A stretch of DNA of 64,000 nt from Nakamurella sp. A5-74 (GTDB lineage Bacteria > Actinomycetota > Actinomycetes > Mycobacteriales > Nakamurellaceae). Below are positions 55,245-64,000 of the stretch, piece by piece. Each line of letters starts with the position of its first letter. Positions within the stretch are counted from its first letter, which is position 1. The stretch spans positions 2,418,001-2,482,000 of the forward strand of contig NZ_CP159218.1 in the NCBI RefSeq assembly GCF_040438885.1, given 5' to 3'. The position numbers were made by a program, and so were the translations under genes. The notes below the pieces were generated by a model. It had not been told where the DNA came from and made no database searches. It saw only the letters and a program-made list of their open reading frames with translations.

Positions 55245-56804
55245 TCACAGCAGCCCGGCCATCTGACCGCTGCTGCCGCCGAGGGTGGCGTCGGACCTGG
55301 CCGCCTCCGCATCGGTGAACGAGGCGATGAAGTCGATGATGCCGCGGCCTCGACCGAGTCGGATGAGATCGTCCGTGCCGTCGGTGATCTCGCCGGTGGG
55401 CGAGACGAGCAGTCGGCGGTCGGTGCGGGCGATCCGGCGGTACCCCGCGGTCGCCAGCTCCACCAGATCGACCAGTCGGCGAGGTGCCCGTCGACCGTCG
55501 ACGGGGTCGGCGAGCCAGGAGTCGTAGGCCGCGACGAGTCGGCCGATGGCCTGCGCCTGACCGCGTTGGAAGCCGGCCAGATCGGGTCGGTCGAGGACGA
55601 ACCTCTGGTGCACGAACTTCAGTACCGCCACCTCGTGCCAGGCCTGGCGATCCAGTCGCACGTGGGCGGACCTGGGGTGCGGATCGGCCTGCACCACCAC
55701 CGAGTCCTGCAGGTGGGCGATCCACGAGGCGGTGAACTCCTCCACCGCGCGTTCGGCATCCATCGAGCCGTCGAACGGCACCGCGAGCAGCCCGTCGACC
55801 AGGTCGCCGGCGATCCGGCCGACGGCGGTGGAGAAGACCTCGTCGTCGAAGATCCAGGCGTCCTTGGCGGACATCCGGCGGCGCTGCAGCTCCAACCGGC
55901 GGCCGGGGCGACGTTCGTGGCGCAGCAGGTCGGCGTCGTCGGCGGCGGCGAACTCCGCCCGGTTGCGGCGCCACGTACGGAACTCGGCAGCGATGGCGGC
56001 GTGTTGCAGCACTCCGGCGCGATGGAAGTCGTCGAGATCGTGCAGTGAGTAGGCGATGTCGTCCGCCACGTCCATCACCGAGCACTCTGCTGTCTGTCGC
56101 CAGGGCACGATCCGCGGATAGGCCGCCAGCACCTCCGTCAGCTCGGGGACGTCCAGCACGTAGGCGGAGAACTTGCCGGCGCCGGCACCGTCCTCTCCCG
56201 GACCGGATCCCTTGGGTCCCACCAGTTCCTGGGAGGGGTGGGGATCCGGGTAACCGAACCTGGCCCACGGGTACTTGAGTACGGCGGCGCGGACGGCTGC
56301 GGTCAGGTTGAGCCCGTTGCCCTCCGGACCGTGGACGTCGAGTGCTGCGAGGATCCGGAATGTCTGGGCGTTGCCCTCGAACCCGTCCGCCAGTCCGAAC
56401 CGCGACCGGGCCAGCCGATCGAGCGCCAGCTCGCCCAGATGCCCGAACGGCGGATGACCCAGATCGTGGGCGGAGGCCGCTGCCTGCACGACGACCGGAT
56501 CGCAGCCACCGAGTTCGGCGGCGAGTGCCGCCTGCTCGCCGGTGCGGATCCCGGAAGCGATGGCGCGGGCGACGGACGTCACCTTCACCGTGTGCGTCAG
56601 CCGGTTGTTGACGAAGGAGGCGAGCACGCCAGGGGTGATGACCTGGGTGACGGCGGCCAGTCTGGAGAAGTACGGCGAGAACCTGATCCGCTCCAGATCG
56701 ACTCGGAACGCCCCCTCGGTGGCGGTGACCAGGGCTGCATCGACATCCACCGGGACGGACCGTGCGTCGACCTCGGGCCGGCGGCGCTGCAGACGAGGAT
56801 CCAC
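55245..56804 (-). CDS. dgt: deoxyguanosinetriphosphate triphosphohydrolase-like (dNTPase) HD-domain protein
   Basis: This 519-aa HD hydrolase removes triphosphate from dNTPs. Metal ligands are His71 in NRLTHTVKV, His113-Asp114 in SAHDLGHPPFGH and a later Asp in SVMDVADDIAYSLHDLDDF. The C-terminal REQGQAQ-type helical region follows normally. GTG 56804 is chosen; an upstream extension of this frame would run through the 19-bp repeat array and is repeat-derived, not protein-like. It is followed by acVLRF1. Confidence 0.9.
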   Translation of the reverse strand: MDPRLQRRRPEVDARSVPVDVDAALVTATEGAFRVDLERIRFSPYFSRLAAVTQVITPGVLASFVNNRLTHTVKVTSVARAIASGIRTGEQAALAAELGGCDPVVVQAAASAHDLGHPPFGHLGELALDRLARSRFGLADGFEGNAQTFRILAALDVHGPEGNGLNLTAAVRAAVLKYPWARFGYPDPHPSQELVGPKGSGPGEDGAGAGKFSAYVLDVPELTEVLAAYPRIVPWRQTAECSVMDVADDIAYSLHDLDDFHRAGVLQHAAIAAEFRTWRRNRAEFAAADDADLLRHERRPGRRLELQRRRMSAKDAWIFDDEVFSTAVGRIAGDLVDGLLAVPFDGSMDAERAVEEFTASWIAHLQDSVVVQADPHPRSAHVRLDRQAWHEVAVLKFVHQRFVLDRPDLAGFQRGQAQAIGRLVAAYDSWLADPVDGRRAPRRLVDLVELATAGYRRIARTDRRLLVSPTGEITDGTDDLIRLGRGRGIIDFIASFTDAEAARSDATLGGSSGQMAGLL

Positions 56805-56883
56805 GCCCGTGAACCTACCGGGCGGGTGCTGGGTGCGGCCCCGGTGGCCGCAGCGGGTGGATCGGCAGCTGCTGCCCTCTGCC

Positions 56884-57330
56884 GCGCATGCTGATCTGCT
56901 CGGCGCATGCTGATCTGCTCGGCGCATGCTGATCTGCTCGGCGCATACTGATCTGCTCGGCGCATACTGATCTGCTTCGCGCATGCTGATCTGCTTCGCG
57001 CATGCTCGATTGGCGTCTGCTGCGCCGTACATCGAGCCCACGGACGACCAACGAGAATGCGCCGTTGCGCCCGCCGATGGGTCCGCGTGCTCGGCGCATG
57101 CTGATCTGCTCGGCGCATGCTGATCTGCTCGGCGCATGCTCGATTGGCGTCTGCGCCGCACATCGAGCCCACGGACGACCAACGAGAATGCGCCGTTGCG
57201 CCCGCCGATGGGTCCGCGTGCTCGGCGCATGCTGATCTGCTCGGCGCATGCTGATCTGCTCGGCGCATGCTCCATTGGCGTCTGCGCCGCAGACCGAGCC
57301 CACGGACGACCAACGAGAATGCGCGGTCAA
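56884..57330. repeat. left composite repeat array (19-bp units plus 131-134-bp units)
   Basis: Six contiguous 19-bp units of the type gcgcatgctgatctgctcg run from 56884 to 56997. They are followed by a larger unit starting at 57001, 57135 and 57266 (periods 134 and 131 bp; third copy partial). Each large unit holds a conserved 26-bp block (57037-57062, 57168-57193, 57299-57324; it contains cgaccaacgagaatgcgc) plus two or three further 19-mers. The array lies between the dgt-like gene and the nuclease gene at 57427. Confidence 0.93.
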
Positions 57331-57426
57331 GGCCGGATCGCCGACCTTTGTCCACACGCCCCGACTTGTCCACACCCGGCGTCGGCGGGACTGACACAAC
57401 GGCTGACCACGGCCACGCTGACAGCC

Positions 57427-58494
57427 ATGAGGAACGAGGATGAGGAGCGTCAGTCGGCGCTGGCCCGACAATGGGCGGGTCCGTACACCTGCGATGATCT
57501 GCGCCGCAACGGGATTCCGCTGGGCACCGTACGACGCGGTCTCATCACGGAAGGGCTCGTCAAGCTGGGCCGTTCCGCGTTCTATCCCGCGCAGTTGTGG
57601 GAAGGGGCCACGCCCTGGGAGAGATTCCGGCTGCGATCGCTCGGTTTCGCCCTGGGCTCAGCGCCCGTCGATCATCTGACGGGTTGGTCCGCCGCCGTAC
57701 TCCAGGGATTCCCTGTCTGGGGTACACCGCCGTCGGTGGTGACAGCCATCCGGCACCACCCGACGGCCAGCGGAACCAACCGGAGCAGGTTTGCGCACAT
57801 TCGTACGGGCATCGTCCCGATCTCGAATCGGTGGGACCGGGTGCGGTACCGCCTGACGGATCCAGGTTTCACTGCGGTCGACATCGCACGCCACGGCACG
57901 CCGGAACAAGCCTTGACAATGATCGAGCATGCCCTCCGCACCGGGGTGCAGCCCGATGACCTGCGGTCATTGACGGGACAGTTGCGCACATATCCGGGAA
58001 TCCGGCAGGCCTCATGGGCGCTGGAGCATTCCGACCTGCGCACCGAGTCCACCCTGGAAACCCTGGGCAGGTTGGCGTTCCTGGAGGCCGGCCGCGAACC
58101 ACCGGTGTCGAACGTCTGGATCGACACACCCGAGGGAGCATTCCGGCTCGATCACCTGCTGCCCGAGTCCGGCACGGTGTTGGAAGCCGACGGCGGTCTG
58201 AAGCTACGCACATCGGAAGACCCACACGCAGCCATGCGGCGCCAGGTGTTGCGGGAGAGCGCCATCCGGAATCACGGATTCGACGTCGAGCGGTACGACT
58301 GGCCGATCGCCGCCAAGAATCGACGCCGCATCATCGAGTTGGCGGATCGGGCGGCACGGCGTCAGCATGGCCGACCGATCCCCACCGACTGGACCTTCGA
58401 TCCGCCGGACCGCTTGAAGCCATGGTTCGCAACGCAGCAAAGGCTCAGAGCACAGGAGCGTGCTGCGTCGCAGCACGACCAGACAACCGGCTAG
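57427..58494 (+). CDS. AbiEi-like/DUF559-type putative nuclease or antitoxin
   Basis: This 355-aa protein has an N-terminal winged-helix-like part typical of AbiEi antitoxins (YTCDDLRRNGIPLGTVRRGLITEGLVKLGRSAFYP) and a middle region HLTGWSAAVLQGFPVW. The C-terminal Vsr/DUF559-like PD-(D/E)XK region is FRLDHLLPESGTVLEADGGLK, ending in RQVLRESAIRNHGFDVERYDW. Acidic residues fit a degenerate nuclease site, with the usual final Lys position less clear. Such orphan proteins are abundant in actinobacteria with unknown role. No AbiEii partner is present. ATG 57427 has no strong ribosome site. Inverted composite repeats flank the gene on both sides. Confidence 0.7.
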   Translation: MRNEDEERQSALARQWAGPYTCDDLRRNGIPLGTVRRGLITEGLVKLGRSAFYPAQLWEGATPWERFRLRSLGFALGSAPVDHLTGWSAAVLQGFPVWGTPPSVVTAIRHHPTASGTNRSRFAHIRTGIVPISNRWDRVRYRLTDPGFTAVDIARHGTPEQALTMIEHALRTGVQPDDLRSLTGQLRTYPGIRQASWALEHSDLRTESTLETLGRLAFLEAGREPPVSNVWIDTPEGAFRLDHLLPESGTVLEADGGLKLRTSEDPHAAMRRQVLRESAIRNHGFDVERYDWPIAAKNRRRIIELADRAARRQHGRPIPTDWTFDPPDRLKPWFATQQRLRAQERAASQHDQTTG

Positions 58495-58515
58495 CGGTGG
58501 AGATGCCCGCCGTCC

Positions 58516-58647
58516 GCGCATTCTCGTATGTCGTCTGCGGGGTGAAACGCGGGCTCACGCAGCAGTTCAGCATGCGCCGAGCAGATAGGAATGCGCCGAG
58601 CAGACAGGAATGCGCCGAGCAGACAGGAATGCGCCGAGCAGACAGGA
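58516..58647. repeat. right composite repeat array, inverted relative to the left array
   Basis: A 26-bp block (58516-58541, beginning gcgcattctcgt and containing gtcgtc) matches the reverse complement of the left-side block at about 22 of 26 positions. About 30 bp later come four 19-bp units (58572-58647) of the type atgcgccgagcagacagga, which share cgagcaga and atgcgc with the reverse complement of the left 19-mers. Order and spacing mirror the left side. Confidence 0.85.
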
Positions 58648-58667
58648 ATGCGGCAGTGGGCAGATGA

Positions 58668-59360
58668 TCAGCGGGCGAGGAGTGATTTCGACTGCTGATC
58701 CCAGACGATCTCCTTCTTGCCACCCTCGAGCGCCGCGAGGATGAGCTCGACCACGTCACCGGCGGGCATCGGCGCGGGGAGCTTGCGCGGAGCGCCGGCC
58801 AGCGCGCGGTTCTCCAGACCGGTGTCCAGGTGCGGGGGACGGACGTCCAGGACGATCTGCGGCCGAATCTCGCGACGCAGCACCGACAGCCAGGAACTGA
58901 TGGCCGCCTTGCTGGCCGAGTACTCCCCCATCCCTGCGGTGGGCAGGTCGGCGAGGATGGCCGACAGCACCACCACCGTCCCGTGCTCCGACAGGTGCGG
59001 CAGCGCGGCCCGGGCGAGAACCATCGGCCCGAAGGTGTTGACGGCGAACAACTCCTGGACGAGCTCGGGGTCAGCGTCTGCAGCGGGACCGAAGGCCGCC
59101 ACCCCCACGGTGATGATGATCGCGTCGAGCCCACCCAACCCTGCGGCAGCGGCGTCGACCATCGCGGCGCAGGAGGCGGCATCCGCGGCTTCGAACGTGA
59201 GCGGAACGGTGCCACAGGTCTCCCCCAGCTCTGCCAACCGATCTGCGTCGCGGCCGGCAGGCACCACGCTGGCACCGCGGGCGAGGAGTGCGCCGGTCAG
59301 CCCACGTCCGAGTACCCCGGTCGCGCCGCACACCAGGATCTTGGCTCCGGACAGGTCCAT
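58668..59360 (-). CDS. short-chain dehydrogenase/reductase
   Basis: This 230-aa SDR has ILVCGATGVLGRGLTGALLARG, Asp-containing AGRDADRLAE (NADP-type Arg present), IIITVGVAAFG in place of NNAG, catalytic Ser in VVLSAILADLP and Tyr-x-x-x-Lys in GEYSASKAAISSW. It lacks the usual C-terminal GG cap. A perfect 10-bp inverted repeat lies 18-40 nt before its ATG, overlapping the likely transcription start, so repression by a dimeric regulator is likely. GAGGAG precedes the ATG by 9 nt. Substrate unknown. Confidence 0.85.
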   Translation of the reverse strand: MDLSGAKILVCGATGVLGRGLTGALLARGASVVPAGRDADRLAELGETCGTVPLTFEAADAASCAAMVDAAAAGLGGLDAIIITVGVAAFGPAADADPELVQELFAVNTFGPMVLARAALPHLSEHGTVVVLSAILADLPTAGMGEYSASKAAISSWLSVLRREIRPQIVLDVRPPHLDTGLENRALAGAPRKLPAPMPAGDVVELILAALEGGKKEIVWDQQSKSLLAR

Positions 59361-59377
59361 GGGGGTCTGCTCCTCAG

Positions 59378-59400
59378 TCGGTGAGAAAACTTCTCACCGA
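59378..59400. promoter_or_regulatory. perfect palindrome upstream of the SDR gene
   Basis: tcggtgagaa and ttctcaccga, perfectly complementary, are separated by 3 bp. The centre is 29 bp before the SDR start codon and 79 bp after the sufT stop. Symmetry and position fit a TetR/GntR-type operator; as an RNA hairpin it could alternatively end the suf transcript, though no U tract follows. Confidence 0.55.
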
Positions 59401-59467
59401 TCCGCTACCCGGTCCTGCGGGCGGCAAACGACGACGCCTTCTCGTGCTCACCGTCCAGCACCACCGA

Positions 59468-59980
59468 TCAGATGCTGAAGCCCAAGGCGCGCAACTGATC
59501 GCGCCCGTCGTCGGTGATCCGGGTCAGATCCCACGGCGGCATCCAGACCCAGTTGATCCGGAAGTCCTCGACGAGACCCTCGCCGGTGAGCGAGGCGCGC
59601 ACCTGGTCCTCGATCATGTCGGTGAGCGGGCAGGCAGCGCTGGTCAGCGTCATGTCGAGGGTCGCGACGTTGGCATCGTCCACGATCACGTCGTAGATCA
59701 GGCCGAGGTCGACGATGTTGATCCCCAGCTCGGGGTCGACGACGTCGCGGAGCGCCTCCAGGACGTCCTCGACGTCCGCCACTCCGGCGGCCGGGGTCGT
59801 CGCGCCTGCATCGACGGCGGGCGGCGCCGCGGGATCGACTCCCGCGTCGAGGTCTGCAGCGCTGCGGCCCGCGCGGGCATCGGTCTCGATCTGGTCCGCC
59901 GCCACCTCGGCCGGCGATGCGGCAGCGTGCTGGGGCGTGCTGTCCTGGGCAGTGCCTGTCTGCTCGGTGCTCTGGGTCAT
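59468..59980 (-). CDS. sufT: SufT/MIP18 (DUF59) family iron-sulfur assembly factor
   Basis: This 170-aa protein has a long Ala/Thr/Asp-rich N-terminal extension (about 65 residues) followed by the DUF59 domain: VLEALRDVVDPELGINIVDLGLIYDV, LTSAACPLTDMIEDQV with the conserved Cys, and WVWMPPWDLTRITDDGRDQLRALGF at the end. SufT assists maturation of [4Fe-4S] proteins. It overlaps sufU by one base (TGATG), ending the suf operon as in mycobacteria (Rv1466). The N-terminal extension is longer than usual. Confidence 0.92.
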   Translation of the reverse strand: MTQSTEQTGTAQDSTPQHAAASPAEVAADQIETDARAGRSAADLDAGVDPAAPPAVDAGATTPAAGVADVEDVLEALRDVVDPELGINIVDLGLIYDVIVDDANVATLDMTLTSAACPLTDMIEDQVRASLTGEGLVEDFRINWVWMPPWDLTRITDDGRDQLRALGFSI

Positions 59981-60483
59981 CAGTTGCTCCTGTGGGTGGT
60001 GGTGTCGTCCGGGTTGCTGGCGTGATCGAGGTGTCCTGTGACGGCCTGGGCTGTCGCGTCCTTGAACGCCATCCAGCCCAACAGTGCGCATTTCACGCGT
60101 GCCGGGTACTTGGACACCCCGGCGAACGCGACGCCGTCACCGAGGACGTCCTCGTCACCGGCATCGGTGCCGCGGGAGGTGATCATGTCGGTGAAGGAGT
60201 CGAGGACGGCCAAGGCCTCCGGCACGCTGCGGCCGATCACCAGATCGGTCATCACCGAGGTGGACGCCTGCGAGATCGAGCAGCCGACGCTGTCGTGCGA
60301 GACGTCGACGACCGTCGTCCCTGCGTCGCGGGCATCTGCCAGCTCCACCCGGACGGTGACTTCGTCGCCGCACGTCGGGTTGACGTGGTGCACCTCGGCG
60401 TCGAACGGTTCGCGCAGACCGTGATGGTGCGGCGCGCGGTAGTGATCGAGGATGATCTCCTGGTACAGCTGCTGCATCTGCAT
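59980..60483 (-). CDS. sufU: SufU zinc-dependent sulfurtransferase
   Basis: This 167-aa IscU-like protein accepts sulfur from SufS. Zinc ligands are Cys38 and Asp40 in NPTCGDEVTV, Cys68 in SVGCSISQAS and Cys132 in RVKCALLGWMA. The SufU-specific insertion after the second Cys region is present. ATG 60483 (MQMQQLYQEI) is 5 bp from the sufS stop; ATG 60477 is an alternative start. It ends overlapping sufT. Confidence 0.93.
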   Translation of the reverse strand: MQMQQLYQEIILDHYRAPHHHGLREPFDAEVHHVNPTCGDEVTVRVELADARDAGTTVVDVSHDSVGCSISQASTSVMTDLVIGRSVPEALAVLDSFTDMITSRGTDAGDEDVLGDGVAFAGVSKYPARVKCALLGWMAFKDATAQAVTGHLDHASNPDDTTTHRSN

Positions 60484-60488
60484 CCGGA

Positions 60489-62601
<2,113 letters not shown>

Positions 62602-62685
62602 GGTGTTCGGTACTCCTTGTGTCGGGTGGCCGGGTGTCCACCCGGGCTGGGGACGAGAGGTGCGGCCGTGCGGCCGACTGGTCGG

Positions 62686-63867
62686 TCAGTGTTCGGTGAC
62701 GGCGAGCTCGCGCTCGATGGTCTCGGATGCGCGCTCCACTGCGCTCGGCACGCCGAGCTTGAGCAGCACCTCCTGGAAGAAACCGCGGACGACGAGTCGC
62801 CGGGCGATGTCGGAGGGAATGCCGCGGGAGAGCAGGTAGAACAGCTGCTCGTCGTCGAACCGGCCGGTGGCACTGGCGTGGCCGGCACCGGCGATCTCAC
62901 CGGTCTCGATCTCCAGGTTGGGGACCGAATCGGCCCGCGCTCCCGGGGTGAGAAGCAGGTTGCGGTTCATCTCGTAGGTGTTGGTACCTGCGGCCGCCTT
63001 GCGGATCAGCACGTCACCGATCCAGACGGTACGGGCCGACTTCCCTTGCAGCGCACCCTTGTAGAGCGCATCCGACTTGCAGTTCGGGGTGTCGTGGTCG
63101 ATGAAGATACGGTGCTCGAGGTGCTGACCGGCGTCGGCGAAGTAGAGCCCCAGCAGCTGGGCACTGCCACCCGGACCGTTGTACCGGGTCGACGTGGAGA
63201 TCCGGACGGTGTCGCCACCGAACGTGAGCACGGCGTGCTTGACGCTCGCATCGCGCCCCAGCGCCACGTGGTGGTGCGCCAGGTGGACCGTGTCGTCGGC
63301 CCACTCCTGCAGCGAGGTGACAGTGATCTGCGCACCGTCGCCGGCAACAGTCTCGACGACCTGGGCGATCGTCGCGGATCCGTTGTGGTTGATCACCACG
63401 TCGGCCTTGGAGTGCGCACCGAAGCGCAACACGATGTGACCGGCCTCCACGACGGACGCGTCCGACCCAGTGAGATCGATGACGACCGGTTCGGTCAGCT
63501 CGGTGTCGGCAGGCACGTCGACCAGCAACACCGACTCGACCTCGGTGAAGATGCGGGCCGAGGTGCGATCGGTCGGGACGTAGCCGGATGCGCCTCGGAT
63601 CCCGGCCAACTCGGCCGGGTCGCTGACCGGACGCACGGTCGCGCCCTGGGGGGTTGTCCAGGTGCACTCGGTCGCCGACGGCTGGAACGGAGCATCGGCG
63701 TGCAGGCCCCGTAGCCGTCGCAGCGGCGTGAACCGCCACTCCTCCTCCTTGCCGGAGGGCACCGGATGATCGGCGAGGGCAAGGGAGCCAACGGGGTGCA
63801 AGAACTTCGCCACCCGATCGCTGGTCTCCACCGCGCCGACAACGTTCGGCGCCTCAGTCACTGTCAC
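62686..63867 (-). CDS. sufD: Fe-S scaffold protein SufD
   Basis: This 393-aa right-handed beta-helix scaffold subunit shows EEEWRFTPLRRLRGL near the N-terminus and DASVKHAVLTFGGDTVRISTSTR in the core. The C-terminal domain has GAGHASATGRFDDEQLFYLLSRGIPSDIARRLVVRGFFQEVL, with the conserved His/Glu-type surface for SufC contact. GTG 63867 has AAGGA just upstream. In this operon order sufB should precede it beyond 64000. Confidence 0.95.
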   Translation of the reverse strand: MTVTEAPNVVGAVETSDRVAKFLHPVGSLALADHPVPSGKEEEWRFTPLRRLRGLHADAPFQPSATECTWTTPQGATVRPVSDPAELAGIRGASGYVPTDRTSARIFTEVESVLLVDVPADTELTEPVVIDLTGSDASVVEAGHIVLRFGAHSKADVVINHNGSATIAQVVETVAGDGAQITVTSLQEWADDTVHLAHHHVALGRDASVKHAVLTFGGDTVRISTSTRYNGPGGSAQLLGLYFADAGQHLEHRIFIDHDTPNCKSDALYKGALQGKSARTVWIGDVLIRKAAAGTNTYEMNRNLLLTPGARADSVPNLEIETGEIAGAGHASATGRFDDEQLFYLLSRGIPSDIARRLVVRGFFQEVLLKLGVPSAVERASETIERELAVTEH

Positions 63868-64000
63868 TGTTCCTTCGTCCTTCTCTTCGTCTCATGGATC
63901 AAGCTCTTCATCTCGCTGACCGCCGTCCTACAACGCTTTCCACTCGCTCGCCCGAGGTGATCGGCCGCGTCGATCCTCGATGGCCGTTCCTCCCCGCCCG
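63868..64000. other. sequence upstream of sufD at the window edge
   Basis: 133 bp with no reading frame that looks like the C-terminus of SufB on the minus strand. It is probably the sufB-sufD spacer, which is longer than usual, or a promoter region before sufD. sufB itself is not in view. Confidence 0.4.

Noticed and set aside
55245-57275. N-terminal extension of the dgt-like protein through the 19-bp repeats
   Set aside because: Extension residues are repeated MRRADQHAPSRSACAEQ-type sequence produced by the array; homology starts at GTG 56804.
56884-58647. CRISPR array
   Set aside because: 19-bp units abut with no unique spacers, and no cas genes are nearby.

Overview
The window is chromosomal DNA of a GC-rich actinobacterium: about 70% GC by eye, GTG starts common, GGAGG-type ribosome sites. 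The gene families are typical of Actinobacteria (DUF3097, DUF5709, InhA/FabG, RipA-like hydrolase, AcnR, acVLRF1, the SUF operon with SufU/SufT). A Nakamurella-like relative is my guess. There is no plasmid, phage or insertion sequence backbone.

Left part (1-9.4 kb): a tRNA-Leu(GAG), a DinB-fold gene divergent from ridA, an acetamidase/formamidase homologue, a DUF5709 protein, a secreted endonuclease/exonuclease/phosphatase-fold enzyme, a marR-membrane protein pair behind a type II NADH dehydrogenase, and several exported or membrane proteins. From 9.5 to 21 kb lies a catabolic locus. It holds a class III aminotransferase, then on the minus strand a tightly coupled series: lipoprotein binding protein, DppB, DppC, DppD, DppF, M20 peptidase, P1/DmpA-NylC autoproteolytic hydrolase, aldehyde dehydrogenase and SDR. 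The order suggests import of an amide or peptide, hydrolysis, deamination and oxidation; beta-amino acids are an attractive but unproven substrate.

21-25.5 kb carries an ATP-dependent DNA ligase and a LigD-type primase-polymerase. They are split by a small accessory island: a DUF1963-like gene, a frameshifted exported-protein gene and a two-gene toxin-antitoxin-like module. SPFH/NfeD genes and DUF3097 follow.

From 29.5 kb to the right edge the backbone has the same gene order, inverted, as Mycobacterium tuberculosis Rv1461-Rv1484 (recalled from memory): inhA, fabG, VWA, DUF58, moxR, ripA-like, acnA, acnR, ABC-F, and then sufT-U-S-C-D, with sufB presumably beyond the edge. Into this backbone are inserted a sugar locus (ABC permeases and binding protein, PfkB kinase, GH4 glycosidase; 43.5-49.6 kb), a large LuxR regulator, acVLRF1 and dgt, and an AbiEi/DUF559-type nuclease gene flanked by inverted composite repeat arrays (56.9-58.7 kb).

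The most unusual features are non-coding. They are the inverted composite repeats around the nuclease gene, a family of palindromic elements found mostly between convergent genes but once inside a coding region, a 16-bp minisatellite between fabG and inhA, a UUCG hairpin next to the ripA-like ribosome site, and a predicted AcnR operator lying exactly between the -35 and -10 boxes of acnA.
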